This document shows, piece after piece, positions 33,433 to 44,556 of a stretch of DNA of 55,041 nucleotides. Within the stretch, counting starts at the first letter, position 1. Each line of letters begins with the position of its first letter. A program made the translations under genes and the position numbers. The stretch is from Alphaproteobacteria bacterium (lineage in GTDB: Bacteria; Pseudomonadota; Alphaproteobacteria; DSM-16000; Inquilinaceae): positions 1 through 55,041 of the forward strand of contig JAAAOG010000074.1 of the NCBI GenBank assembly GCA_009909005.1, in the 5' to 3' direction. A model generated the notes under the pieces. That model was not told the DNA's origin. It did not search any database and worked only from the letters and a program-made list of their open reading frames with translations.

Positions 33433-35022
33433 TCAACGGCAGCGGCCGCTTTCGCCCTCGGCGCGCGGTTCCAGGAGAATGAACCGCCAGAAATGCCGGC
33501 GCGGTGCGAAGCCGGCCCAGGGATCGCTCCAGTCGATGAAAGGCCGGTCGGACGGCACCATCACCCGGCGGGTTGCGGCGTCAGCCCTTGACCGGCCGAG
33601 CCCGGCATAGGCCAGGGCCTGGGGCGGCGGCGCGACGGTGCCGCCATCCGCCTCCTGCCAGACGATCAGGCACTGCCGGGGCGGGGCGCCGGGCGGCCGG
33701 GCCGGCGGCTCATAGGGCGAGCCGGCCAGCCAGACCCGGGCCTCGGGGAACTGCGCGACCAGATTGCCGGCGATAATCGGGCTGCCGGCGACGATCGTCC
33801 CGTCGCCTGTGAAGCCCCCTGCGCGCAGCCGCTCGGCCAGGCCGCCATAGGGCGCCTGGTCGCGGCAGGCCTGCGGGCAGAGCGGCGACATCTCCAGGGC
33901 CAGAAGCAGCAGGATGCCCGCCGCAAAGGCGGCGATGATCGCGGCAAAGCGCTTGAGCGCCCGGCGGCCGGGGGCGGCGGCGCGCAGCCAGGCGGCGGCG
34001 AGGATGGGCAGCGGGACGATCAGGAAAGGGTGGAGATACCGCTCGCTGACGCGGCTGACGAGGCCGGCAAGAATGCCGACGAGGATCAGCGCCACCGCCA
34101 TGAGCGCGAGGTCGCGGACCAGCCGGATCAAGGCGGGGTCGCCGGCGGCCGACAGCGGCGGCGGACGAAGAACCGCGCGCGGCGCGGTTACCGCCAGGGC
34201 GGCGGCCAGCACGCCGGCAAAGGCGCCGATGGCGGTGCCGGCGCTCGCCAGGCCGGCCAGTACCCGGCCGGCATAGCCGCTGCCCTCGGCCGGATCGATG
34301 CGCACTTCCGCCACGGACAGCAGGTCGAAATTCGCGCTCAGGTAAATCGCCGCAAAGGGTCCGGCCACCAGCAGCAGCCCGGCAGACAGCCAGAGCGCCG
34401 GAGGCGCGGCCAGCCTCTGCCGCAGGCCCGGCCTGATCAGCGTGGCGAGCGCCAGGCTGAAGAGAAAGCCGGCGAAGTTGAACTTCGACAACAGGCCCAG
34501 CCCGAACACCGTCCCGACCCCCAGGGCCCGGGTGGGGCGGGGGCGGTCGAGCAGCGTCAGGAACGCCCAGAAGCCGAAGGCACAGGCGGCCATGACGAGG
34601 GTGGAATGGGTCATGGTGAAGTTGGTCCGGGTGAATTGCCGGATCAAAAGCAGCGACCAGGCGGCCAGCCCGGCATAGAAGTCGTCTCCAAGGACTCGGC
34701 GCGCAGACAGCAGGACGAATGCAAAGGTCGCGACCATAAGGAAATAATTCAGCACCATGGAAGCCGGCAAGCCAGGTCTCATGATCTCATGAACGAGAGA
34801 CAGAAGCCACGTATAGAGCGGCGGATTTGTTGGTACGTAAATCCATTCCAGAGATTGACTATGGTAGGTCTCAAGCGCGTCGTCGATTTTCAGCGCCGTC
34901 GAGCCCCAGAGCCGGATCAGGAAGGCGAGCGCACAGACCGCCGTGAACAGCAGCACCTGGCTGTGCGGGCGCACCCGGAACGAGTCCTGAAAGAGCGGGC
35001 GGGGGCGGAGAGAGGCAAACAT
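33433..35022 (-). CDS. GT39/ArnT-like integral membrane glycosyltransferase
   Basis: This is a 529-residue membrane protein with about ten to twelve hydrophobic helices and a C-terminal soluble part from about residue 410. The first periplasmic loop has the family acidic pair in STALKIDDALETYHSQSLEW and the downstream PTNPPLYTWLL, as in dolichyl-phosphate-mannose transferases and ArnT. Such enzymes move a sugar from a polyprenyl-phosphate carrier onto protein or lipid A in the periplasm. The start ATG at 35022 is chosen because the first helix follows directly; the frame remains open to 35316 without a domain. Donor and acceptor are unknown. Confidence 0.88.
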   Translation of the reverse strand: MFASLRPRPLFQDSFRVRPHSQVLLFTAVCALAFLIRLWGSTALKIDDALETYHSQSLEWIYVPTNPPLYTWLLSLVHEIMRPGLPASMVLNYFLMVATFAFVLLSARRVLGDDFYAGLAAWSLLLIRQFTRTNFTMTHSTLVMAACAFGFWAFLTLLDRPRPTRALGVGTVFGLGLLSKFNFAGFLFSLALATLIRPGLRQRLAAPPALWLSAGLLLVAGPFAAIYLSANFDLLSVAEVRIDPAEGSGYAGRVLAGLASAGTAIGAFAGVLAAALAVTAPRAVLRPPPLSAAGDPALIRLVRDLALMAVALILVGILAGLVSRVSERYLHPFLIVPLPILAAAWLRAAAPGRRALKRFAAIIAAFAAGILLLLALEMSPLCPQACRDQAPYGGLAERLRAGGFTGDGTIVAGSPIIAGNLVAQFPEARVWLAGSPYEPPARPPGAPPRQCLIVWQEADGGTVAPPPQALAYAGLGRSRADAATRRVMVPSDRPFIDWSDPWAGFAPRRHFWRFILLEPRAEGESGRCR

Positions 35023-35279
35023 TGGGGCAAGCGCTTTCGGCGATTCAGCAAAAGCGCCGAAATCTAGAAAACGCAGCGCTGCGGCGCAGCAGAAAAATTC
35101 CGTCGAAACGACGGTTCGCCGGCGCAGCCGCTCAAGCAACAAGCCTGCAAAAAATCTCTTGCCAACGCTGCAGGATTTATTAACGCTGACCGTTGTAACA
35201 TAAGCTTCACATTGGCCGAAGACGAGGGCCATGGCCGGACCGTTGCCCGGCCGGCGACAGGGAGAAAGGACAGCGTGCC

Positions 35280-35543
35280 ATGTATGAGTTGCTGCTGATT
35301 GCCTGCGTCGGGGCACGGTTCTGCGAGTATGTGGTCAGCCCCATCGCCTATCCGACGCAGAGCCGCTGCGCGGCGAATGCCGCGCTCCTCGCCGGAACCG
35401 TCCGCGGCCGCTACGACCCGGCCTGGGCGCACGAATTCAGGTTCGTTTGCCGCACGGATGACGGCAGAAGCGGCGGCTGGACAGTGGTCGAGGTGCGCGG
35501 CGAGGATGCACAACCGGCGGACGGCCTGGCCTCGGCCGACTGA
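35280..35543 (+). CDS. Small Cys-containing protein of unknown function
   Basis: This is an 87-residue protein with a short hydrophobic start (MYELLLIACVGARFCEYVVS) and Cys at 9, 15, 30 and 57, followed by a charged C-terminal half. The ATG at 35280 has AAGGA nine bases upstream. The N-terminus is too polar for a clear signal peptide. Its divergent promoter region (35023-35279) is noticeably AT-richer than neighbouring genes. No family is recognised. Confidence 0.65.
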   Translation: MYELLLIACVGARFCEYVVSPIAYPTQSRCAANAALLAGTVRGRYDPAWAHEFRFVCRTDDGRSGGWTVVEVRGEDAQPADGLASAD

Positions 35544-35565
35544 CGGCGACTTCACGCCAGGGTGT

Positions 35566-36033
35566 TCAGCCCGCGTCGCGGGCGGCGGCGAGCACCTTGT
35601 CGACATGGCCCGGGACCTTGACCTTGCGCCACAGCGCCTTGACCGTGCCGTCCTCCCCGATCAGGAAGGTCGAGCGATCGATGCCCATATAGCTCTTGCC
35701 GTACATCGACTTTTCGACCCAGCTTCCGTAGCGCTCGACCGTCTCGCCGCTCTCGTCGGAGGCGAGCATGAACTTCAGCCCGTATTTGTCGGCAAACTTG
35801 TCGAGCTTGCTCACCGGGTCCTTGGAAATGCCGATAATCTCGGCCTCGGTGCCGGAGAAGTCGGGCAACGCCTCGTTGAAACCGCAGGCCTCCTTGGTGC
35901 AGCCCGACGTATCCGCCTTCGGATAGAAATAGACGATCACCTTCCTGCCCTTCAGCGCCGACAGCGTCACCTGGCCGCCGCCGGCGGTGGGCAGGGTGAA
36001 ATCCGGGGCGGGCTGGCCGACTTCAACCGACAT
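35566..36033 (-). CDS. bcp: Thiol peroxidase of the Bcp/PrxQ type
   Basis: This is a 155-residue peroxiredoxin that reduces hydrogen peroxide and organic peroxides using thioredoxin. The peroxidatic Cys45 and nearby resolving Cys50 are seen in PKADTSGCTKEACGF. APDFTLPTAGG and STFLIGEDGTV complete the family pattern. It is cytoplasmic and of normal length. The ATG at 36033 follows GGAGA by eight bases. It is a single gene, separated from the upstream DUF5648 gene by a hairpin. Confidence 0.95.
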   Translation of the reverse strand: MSVEVGQPAPDFTLPTAGGGQVTLSALKGRKVIVYFYPKADTSGCTKEACGFNEALPDFSGTEAEIIGISKDPVSKLDKFADKYGLKFMLASDESGETVERYGSWVEKSMYGKSYMGIDRSTFLIGEDGTVKALWRKVKVPGHVDKVLAAARDAG

Positions 36034-36067
36034 GGCGTGCGTCTCCGTTTTCTCGGGTTTCCGGCAA

Positions 36068-36091
36068 GGGCCTGCCGCGATCGGCAGGCCC
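36068..36091 (-). terminator. Perfect 10-bp hairpin after the DUF5648 gene
   Basis: The arms GGGCCTGCCG and CGGCAGGCCC with loop CGAT lie 60 bases downstream of the stop of the DUF5648 gene and 34 bases upstream of bcp. There is no T-run on either strand, so intrinsic termination is not certain. Placement between two same-strand genes fits a transcript end. Confidence 0.55.
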
Positions 36092-36151
36092 GCAACGTGT
36101 CCGGAAAATTAGACAGTCCACCGCATTCGGCAAGCTGCCGGCCGCCCGTGT

Positions 36152-38224
36152 CTAGAACAGGTCGGGGAAGGCGTAGAAGCCGACACCTTCGTCCTGAAAG
36201 TTCGGCAGGTTGTTCTGCACGAAATCCCGCTCGTTCGGGTCGGCGGTGAAGAAGTGGCCACCCGCCTGGGTATTGAAGAAGCGGTAGACGGGAATGGAAC
36301 CCTCGACCTCGGCCTCAAAGGCCAGGAAGCCGACGCCTTCCGGCTGGAACTGCGGCAACGTCTCTTCCACGAAGTCGCGTTCGCTTGGGTCTGTGGTGAA
36401 GAAATGGCCCCCCGCCTTGGTGTTGAAGAAGCGGAACACCGGCACCGCGCCCTCGGCGTCGCTGTCGGCGGCCAGCGCCTCGAACCCGACATTCTCGGCG
36501 TTGAAGCTCGGCAGCGTCTCCAGGACGAACTTCCGCTCGCCGGGATTCGTCGTGAAGAAATGTCCGCCGGCCAGGGTGTTGAAGAAGCGGAAAACGTCGA
36601 TCGTCTCGAAATCGGGCCCGGTGGCCGGGATCGAGAAGTCGCTCTCGAAGGTCTGGAAGCCGCCGAGACTGAAGCCGTCATTGAAGAGATCGAGCAGCTT
36701 GCCCTCGATCAGCGTCTCCTCGATCGAAGCCAGAGGGCCGAGTCCGAGGTTGATCCCGGCGGTGACATCCTTCAGCGCGCCGTTTACCTTGCTGAGATTA
36801 ATGTCGAGATTGGCGAACAGGCCGGCCGACAGCGCCTCGATGATCAGGTCGGTGCGGCCGCCGAGGCTGGTCGTGTTGAAGAAGGTGTTGTCGATCCGGT
36901 GCTCTGCCGTGACGTCGACCGAGCTGTCGCCCAGAGCGATTTCGAGGTCGGCTGAGCCGGAAAGCCAGCCGGTCTCGGTAACGGTCTGGATCTTCCCGTC
37001 GATCGACAGGGTCACAGGTTCGGAGAATTTGAGGTTCGTTTCCACCTCCGCCTCCCAGGAAAAATCCTGAGAAACCGGAAGCGCCGGGCCGGATTCAATG
37101 TCGAAGAGATTGTATTCGACACCGGCCCCGAGTTCCAGAATGCCCTTTGAATCGCGGAAGGTGGCGGAGAGATCCTGCTCCAGCGGCGGCACGAAACCCG
37201 ACGTGGCGATGGTGGCGACGCCGTCGACATCGAGCAGCGTGGCCACGGTTTCCGTCTTGCCGGACCCGGTGTAGACGCCGGGGCGGGTTTCGGTCGACGT
37301 CACCTCGATGTCGGGGATGGTCAGGGTCACCTCCCCGAAGGGGACGTCGAAGCTGTCGACAGTCACCTGGGCCGGCTCCTTCTGGTCGACCTTGCCGTCA
37401 CCGTCCTTCGGTTCGTTCTGCTTGCTCTGCTTCTGCTTGACATCGACCGAGTAGCTCAGTTCGTAAGGCTCGCCGAACTGGAAGCCGGCCGGCGGCTCAC
37501 CGAAAATGCGCCATTCCCCGTCGCCGTCGCGGTTGAAGGCGAAGACTTCCTCGGTCTCGTTGACATCGATCAGCGTTGCCGCCCAGTCGGTCTCGACATC
37601 GCCGGACAGCGGCACGTTGAACCGCGGCACGTCCGGGGTGAACGGCGCATTGTTCCAGGTATCGACAGCCTTGTTGTAGCCGTTGATGGCTGTGCGGAGC
37701 GGCCCGCTGATTGCCCAATCCACGTCGACAGCGCCAAAGGCCTGGGCATAGACATCATAGACGAGGTCGAGATAGGTCTGGACTTCGGGGAAGTTCGTGG
37801 AAAAGCCGCCGCCCGGCAGTACCGCGACATCGATCGACAGGTCGACGAAATCGTCCTCGTCCAGGCCGGCCGTGCTGCCGAGTTCAAGGACGACATCCAC
37901 GGGCAGCACGGCGTCGACGCTGCCGCTGTCGACCATAAAGCCGACATCGAAGCCGACTTTGCCGTCCGTCTTCAGCCCGAATTCCGCCTCGACGTCGATG
38001 TTGCCGGTGCTCGTAATGTTGGCCAGCGTCTTGTCGATCACACCGATGCCGGACTTCGGCAGATTGATGCCGAGCGGCAGGGAAACGATGCTGACGGAGC
38101 CAGTCGTCAAGGTTTCGGACCAGGTGGCGCCAATGAATTCGTCGATATCTTCGACAAAGGCATTACCAATACCCCAGAGGTTCTGATCGACGGTCTCGAA
38201 CGTGAAGCGGTTTTGTACGCGCAT
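36152..38224 (-). CDS. Large acidic protein with three C-terminal DUF5648 repeats
   Basis: This is a 690-residue acidic, beta-rich protein without a signal peptide. Residues 1-535 match no family I recognise; they include a charged linker, KQKQSKQNEPKDGDGKVDQK, at about 263-282. The C-terminus has three tandem repeats of about 48 residues, at about 542-590, 594-640 and 644-690, each with the core FRFFNTxAGGHFFTTDPxER and a closing VGF; these are DUF5648-like. The start ATG at 38224 follows GGAGG. Asp/Gly richness and lack of a Sec signal would fit type I secretion, but no RTX nonapeptides are seen. A role as an extracellular binding or adhesive protein is inference. Confidence 0.82.
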   Translation of the reverse strand: MRVQNRFTFETVDQNLWGIGNAFVEDIDEFIGATWSETLTTGSVSIVSLPLGINLPKSGIGVIDKTLANITSTGNIDVEAEFGLKTDGKVGFDVGFMVDSGSVDAVLPVDVVLELGSTAGLDEDDFVDLSIDVAVLPGGGFSTNFPEVQTYLDLVYDVYAQAFGAVDVDWAISGPLRTAINGYNKAVDTWNNAPFTPDVPRFNVPLSGDVETDWAATLIDVNETEEVFAFNRDGDGEWRIFGEPPAGFQFGEPYELSYSVDVKQKQSKQNEPKDGDGKVDQKEPAQVTVDSFDVPFGEVTLTIPDIEVTSTETRPGVYTGSGKTETVATLLDVDGVATIATSGFVPPLEQDLSATFRDSKGILELGAGVEYNLFDIESGPALPVSQDFSWEAEVETNLKFSEPVTLSIDGKIQTVTETGWLSGSADLEIALGDSSVDVTAEHRIDNTFFNTTSLGGRTDLIIEALSAGLFANLDINLSKVNGALKDVTAGINLGLGPLASIEETLIEGKLLDLFNDGFSLGGFQTFESDFSIPATGPDFETIDVFRFFNTLAGGHFFTTNPGERKFVLETLPSFNAENVGFEALAADSDAEGAVPVFRFFNTKAGGHFFTTDPSERDFVEETLPQFQPEGVGFLAFEAEVEGSIPVYRFFNTQAGGHFFTADPNERDFVQNNLPNFQDEGVGFYAFPDLF

Positions 38225-38704
38225 CGTAAAGCCTCCGGGGTTTTTATTGAGAAAATCCCGTCTGAGAGTCGGGTGCTCGGCCGTTCTGCCGACGCGATTT
38301 CCAGATGGGAGTTAATTGTGTTGGCAATCGGGCGCGAACAGGGCAATTCAATTATGGACCGGGCGCTGATTTGGCCAATCTGGCACGTCAAATACGGAAT
38401 TTGAGCAAGGGTATTGCGGAATCGATTTTCTTCTCTGCTGTTTTTCAATCTTAAAGACTGCGACAGGACTTCCATTTTAGGGAAGCGAACTGCCGGTTTC
38501 GACACGGTCGTCGCGGGAAGGCGTGGCGATGAGGGCAATGACGGTGGCGGCCACGCCGGCGTGCCAAGCGGATGGCGGGCCTGAGAGGCTGCCGGTTCGG
38601 CTGTCCGGTTTCGGGCCGTTTATGGTAACAAAAGGGGGAAAGCCGCCCGAATGTCGAGCCCGTCGCGACCCGGGCGCGGCAAACCAGCTCGGAGAGCCTG
38701 AGAC
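38225..38704. other. 480-bp intergenic region, promoters only
   Basis: No gene is supported here. It separates the divergent DUF5648 and META genes and should contain both promoters. The half nearest the DUF5648 gene (38225-38470) is AT-richer than average, with stretches such as TTTTTATTGAG and TTTTTCAATCTT. The half nearest the META gene is GC-rich, with short antisense frames that show no domain. Confidence 0.5.
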
Positions 38705-39520
38705 ATGACAACATTTTCCCGGGTTCGGAAATATCTTGAGCGATTGTGCAGGGCACGCCTGAAGGGCCTCGGCGCCGGCCTGCTCGGGCTGGCTCTGAGC
38801 GCGCCGGCGACAGCGACCGAGCCCGGTTCGCAGCCGGAGGCTTTTGGCTGCGCCGGCAATGAGCCCTTCTGGGCGCTGACCGTCGACGGACCGGACGGGG
38901 CCTTCAGCCGGCCGGGGGAAGGGGGAGTCGCCGAAACGGCGCTTGCCGGCGGCAGCCGGGCGCTCGGCTATCTGTCCCCGCCGATCGTCGTCTGGCGCGG
39001 CGGCCCGGCCGACCCGCAAGCCGATGGCGCAGAGGTCGCCGGCGACCTTGTGGCCGGCATCTTCCGGCAGCGCTGTCTGGACACCATGGCCGACCTGCCG
39101 CCGTTCCGCTATCGGGCGGTGATTTCGCTGCCGGACGGCACGGCGGCGACCGGCTGCTGCCTGGCGGCGGTGCCGGCCGAACTGATCGGCCGCGCCTGGC
39201 GGGTGGTGGATGTCCGGGGCGAGCGGATCGCCCCGGCCGACGAACCGCCGCGCCTGCGTTTCGAAGAGGACGGCGTGAGCGGCACGGCCGGCTGCAACCG
39301 CTTTTTCGGCGACCTCAGCATCGAGGGCCGCACCCTGACGATCGGCGACCTCGGCACCACCCGCATGTCGTGCCCCGACCCGGTCATGGCCGCCGAGCAG
39401 CGCCTGCTCGACGCCCTGCAGGCAACCGCCGGCTACGGCCTCGACGGTACCCTGCTGGTCCTGAACGATGCCGACGGCGCCCGCGTCCTCCGCCTTGCCC
39501 CGATGATGATGCTGGAGTGA
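38705..39520 (+). CDS. Secreted META (HslJ-like) domain protein
   Basis: This is a 271-residue exported protein. A basic N-terminus and hydrophobic helix (about 18-38, LKGLGAGLLGLALSAPATAT) form a signal peptide. Residues 45-150 resemble the COG3650 domain (GCAGNEPFWALTVDG and a later RQRCLDTM). Residues 160-265 are a META/DUF306 domain (GRAWRVVDVRGERI, GTAGCNRFFGDLSIEG, TTRMSCPDPVMAAEQRLLDAL). It has several Cys that may pair in the periplasm. META proteins are associated with stress or drug tolerance, and no specific role can be given. The ATG at 38705 follows GGAGAG. Confidence 0.88.
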   Translation: MTTFSRVRKYLERLCRARLKGLGAGLLGLALSAPATATEPGSQPEAFGCAGNEPFWALTVDGPDGAFSRPGEGGVAETALAGGSRALGYLSPPIVVWRGGPADPQADGAEVAGDLVAGIFRQRCLDTMADLPPFRYRAVISLPDGTAATGCCLAAVPAELIGRAWRVVDVRGERIAPADEPPRLRFEEDGVSGTAGCNRFFGDLSIEGRTLTIGDLGTTRMSCPDPVMAAEQRLLDALQATAGYGLDGTLLVLNDADGARVLRLAPMMMLE

Positions 39521-39559
39521 GACCGCGCTATGAAGTCGCCATCAGCGTCGTCAGGTCAA

Positions 39560-40114
39560 TCAGCAGCCGAGGTCCAGCGCGGCGCCGGCCTCTTCCAATT
39601 CGCGGTTGACGGCGCAGACATAGCGGGTGAAGCGCGCGCCGTGGGAGGCGCCGTTGTAACGGCCGACGGCCTGCCGCCATGTGCCGTGCAGATCATGGAG
39701 ATCGCGCAGAATGGTGGCGGCGACGTCGGCGTTCTCTTCGGGGGACAGGAGGCGGGCCGGCTCGCCATCGACTCTCTCCAGATGCCAACGGGTGTGGATC
39801 TGCATGCACCCGATCATCACGTTGCGCCGCGGCTGCCCGTTCGCATTGAATAGGAGCGAGACGGCATCGTCATAGCTGTCGGTCAAATGGGTGCGTCCGG
39901 CGATGTTGATCGCCAACGCGTTCTGATCGCTCTCGACCTCGGCAATCGCCGACAACAGGCCCGGGGGAATGTCGTGGCGCTCTGCCGCTGCCCGCGCCGC
40001 CTCGCGGCAGGCGTTTCCGCCACCGTCTTCGCTGCTTCCGAAAGCCGTCGCGCTCGTGCCAAGGACGATCGCGCCGATGAGCGCAACATGGAGCAGAGAT
40101 TTGCGAAGCAGCAT
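39560..40114 (-). CDS. SLT-type lytic transglycosylase
   Basis: This is a 184-residue exported protein. A signal peptide (LLHVALIGAIVLGTSATAFG) precedes a single SLT domain: the catalytic Glu61 in SAIAEVESDQN, GCMQIHTRWH (variant of the GLMQI motif) and AVGRYNGA. It would cleave peptidoglycan glycan strands. Small, single-domain forms often serve secretion, flagellar or pilus assembly, but no such genes lie near. The ATG at 40114 follows GGAAAGAG; an ATG at 40132 is in frame but too close to that site. Confidence 0.9.
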   Translation of the reverse strand: MLLRKSLLHVALIGAIVLGTSATAFGSSEDGGGNACREAARAAAERHDIPPGLLSAIAEVESDQNALAINIAGRTHLTDSYDDAVSLLFNANGQPRRNVMIGCMQIHTRWHLERVDGEPARLLSPEENADVAATILRDLHDLHGTWRQAVGRYNGASHGARFTRYVCAVNRELEEAGAALDLGC

Positions 40115-40269
40115 CAGGTGTTCTCTTTCCATTTATTGCTGTCATGCGCGGACGGCATAAAGGCTTCCGCAAGTCCAAAGAAGTCACAGCATATCACAGA
40201 ATCAGTCCTGACATTCCCTTTTGTCGCCTTGCCTGTCCGCCGGCGGCAAGGCCGTTGCGGCCGGGACGC

Positions 40270-40902
40270 CTAAGGATCGAACAACGCGCTGGCGGCGAGG
40301 CCGTCGAGGACGAACTGGCAGGCGAGGGCCGCCAGCAGGATTCCCAGGACCCGGTTCAGGACGTTGATGCCGGTGACGCCGAGTACCCGGGTGACCTCCA
40401 CCGCGAACAGCAGCACAAGCAGGGTGGTCAGCAGCATGGCCACCAGCACCGCCAGAAAGGCCAGCTGGCGGATCGGGTCGTCTTCGGTCTGGCCCATGAA
40501 CAGGATGACCATGGTGATGGCGCCCGGCCCGGCGATCAGCGGGATGGCCAGCGGGAAGACGGAGATGTCGTGGCGGCGGTCGGCCTCTGCGCTCTCCGGC
40601 CCGGTCATGGTGCGCATGCCGGAGGGGCGGGCCAGCACCATGTCGACGGCGAGCAGCAGCAGCAGGATGCCGCCGGCGATGCGCACGGCCGGCAGGCCGA
40701 TGCCCAGCGCGCCCATCAGCTCCTCCCCGGCCAGGGCGAAGACGAGAAGGATGGCGGCCGACAGCACCACGCCGCGCAGCGCCAGGCGCCGGCGCTCCCG
40801 CCGCGACTGGCCCTCGGTCAGGCCGACGAAGACGGCACCGACGCCCAGCGGGTCGATGGCCACGAACAGGGCCACGGCGGCGGTCAGCACGAGCTCGGTC
40901 AT
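40270..40902 (-). CDS. MarC-family integral membrane protein
   Basis: This is a 210-residue protein with six hydrophobic helices and the MarC/UPF0056 hallmarks: AVALFVAIDPLGVGAVFVGL at the N-terminus, RIAGGILLLLLAVDM and FPLAIPLIAGPGAITMVI. The transport function of MarC proteins is not established, and the name comes from a locus once linked to multiple antibiotic resistance. The ATG at 40902 lacks a clear ribosome site. It lies 42 bp after the HAD gene on the same strand and is probably co-transcribed with it. Confidence 0.92.
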   Translation of the reverse strand: MTELVLTAAVALFVAIDPLGVGAVFVGLTEGQSRRERRRLALRGVVLSAAILLVFALAGEELMGALGIGLPAVRIAGGILLLLLAVDMVLARPSGMRTMTGPESAEADRRHDISVFPLAIPLIAGPGAITMVILFMGQTEDDPIRQLAFLAVLVAMLLTTLLVLLFAVEVTRVLGVTGINVLNRVLGILLAALACQFVLDGLAASALFDP

Positions 40903-40944
40903 GCCGGAGCCTTTGCGGGCCGGCCGCTCGCCGGGCGCCGGCGC

Positions 40945-41667
40945 TCAGCCCGGCTCGGCCGCCACCGCATGCGTGTCCAGCTCCTCCAGCAGGCCGGGCA
41001 GCTCCGCCAGCCGCGACAGCGTGCGATAGCCGCTGGGAAGGCGCCGGCGCTCATGCACTTCCTCGTGGATCCAGGTGACCGGGTAGGGAACATGCACGGC
41101 CTGGCCGCCGATCGACAGCACCGGCAGCACGTCCGACTTCAGAGAGTTGCCGACCATCAGGAAATTCTCCACCGGCACGCCATGGCGGTCGAGCAGATGG
41201 CGATAGGTGCGCTCGTCCTTCTCCGACAGGATCTCGATCTTGCTGAATCCGTCGGCGAGGCCGGAGCGGGCGAGCTTGCTCTCCTGGTCGAACAGGTCGC
41301 CCTTGGTGATCAGGATCAGCTGATAGGTGCCGCGCAGCCGGTCCAGCGTCGGCGCCGCGCCCTCGATCAGCTCGACCGGGTGCTCCAGCATCGCCTTGCC
41401 GAAATCGATGATGCGCTGGATGTCGGTGGCGCCGACCCGGCCCTGCGACACCTCGATCGCCGTCTCGATCATCGACAGGGTGAAGCCCTTGATGCCGTAG
41501 CCGAACAGCTTCAGGTTCCGCAGCTCTGTGATGTAGAGGATCTTGTCAATTTCTAGTCCCGGCACATAGCGCAGCAGCAATTGCCGAAACTTATCCTGTG
41601 TCATCGAGAATATGCTCTCGTTATGCCACAGGGTGTCGTCGCCGTCAAAACCGATGGTCGTAATCAT
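40945..41667 (-). CDS. HAD-superfamily hydrolase
   Basis: This is a 240-residue phosphatase-like protein. Motif I is FDGDDTLWHNE with D8 and D10, motif II is LITKGD, and motif III/IV is MVGNSLKSDVLPVLSIGG. The GDDTLW variant and IEVSQGRV cap region are typical of a HAD subfamily without known substrate. It is cytoplasmic. The start is placed at the ATG at 41667 because the conserved motif begins there; a GTG at 41745 would add 26 poorly conserved residues. It is divergent from the acetoacetyl-CoA synthetase gene. Confidence 0.9.
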   Translation of the reverse strand: MITTIGFDGDDTLWHNESIFSMTQDKFRQLLLRYVPGLEIDKILYITELRNLKLFGYGIKGFTLSMIETAIEVSQGRVGATDIQRIIDFGKAMLEHPVELIEGAAPTLDRLRGTYQLILITKGDLFDQESKLARSGLADGFSKIEILSEKDERTYRHLLDRHGVPVENFLMVGNSLKSDVLPVLSIGGQAVHVPYPVTWIHEEVHERRRLPSGYRTLSRLAELPGLLEELDTHAVAAEPG

Positions 41668-41930
41668 GGCGAGCCCAGAGCCTTCAGGAACCGGACGGGG
41701 CGGCAGGGCCGGGTCTTCGCCCGGCCGGCGACTGTTTTGTGACACTTACCGCGACCGGCCCGCCGTGGAAAGGCCCCCGTCGTCATGAATCGCCGTGCGA
41801 CGCCGTTTCCGCCGCCGGTGCCCATCCCGGCATTGCACCCATGGCCGCCGCTCGGCCACTATGAAGGGCAGCGATGAAAGGAGCCCGCAGCAAGCGGGCA
41901 GCCGCAAAACAAGCCGGGGAGACAGCCGTC

Positions 41931-43955
<2,025 letters not shown>

Positions 43956-43970
43956 GACACGGCAAGTGTT

Positions 43971-43999
43971 TCTCGCTTCGCTCGCAATGACGATTGCTG
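43971..43999 (-). repeat. Fragment of the widespread CGTCATTGCGAGCGAAGCGA repeat
   Basis: Read on the minus strand, positions 43999-43971 contain CAATCGTCATTGCGAGCGAA followed by GCGAGA. This is the core of a short repeat family found between genes of many bacteria. One copy is seen in the window, 16 bp after aacS. The remaining 43956-44196 holds no gene. Confidence 0.6.
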
Positions 44000-44196
44000 T
44001 TTTCGTTCGCGCCCGCACTGACGATTTTAAAGAAGCCGGCGAAACAGGTCAATGCACTCTTCTTGTAAGGCGTGCAGCGGGAGCGCGGCCGTCCTGCCCG
44101 CTTGCGGGAGGCGTGGTTGACTGGACTTGTGCGGGGTTGGTGCCGTGCTAAGCTGGCTCGCAAGCATGCCGAGCCCGAAACCGGGAAACACGATAC

Positions 44197-44424
44197 ATGG
44201 CCGATACCAAGCTGCTTCGCCGGCGCTGGCGCGACAGCGACATCCTGTTGCTGATCGTCAATCCGATCCTGCTGGTGATCATCGCCATCTATTTCTGGGG
44301 CCTGGCAGCCCTGGTCGTCGCCGGGCTGGTCCTCGCCGCGCTGGCGATGGTCGCGATGATCTACATCGTCGCCGCCCCCGCCAAGGTCGGCGGTCACGAG
44401 CCCGACGAGAGCGAGACCTCGTAG
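44197..44424 (+). CDS. Small two-helix membrane protein
   Basis: This is a 75-residue protein with a basic N-terminus (KLLRRRWRDSD), two hydrophobic helices at about 16-35 and 36-60 (ILLLIVNPILLVIIAIYFW, then ALVVAGLVLAALAMVAMIYI) and an acidic tail. The ATG at 44197 has GGGAA about ten bases upstream. It lies 132 bp before the ATP-grasp gene on the same strand. The family is not recognised, and a hairpin inner-membrane protein is expected. Confidence 0.7.
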   Translation: MADTKLLRRRWRDSDILLLIVNPILLVIIAIYFWGLAALVVAGLVLAALAMVAMIYIVAAPAKVGGHEPDESETS

Positions 44425-44556
44425 TCCCCTTGTTCTCGTCTCGGCGCCCGCTCCTTGCGGCTGTCATGCGACTGACATCTCGACAAGCGGGGCCGGAACG
44501 GCGCATTCTCGCCCGTGCCCGGCTGCCGTGACGGCCGCCGGCATCGGCCCGTTCCC

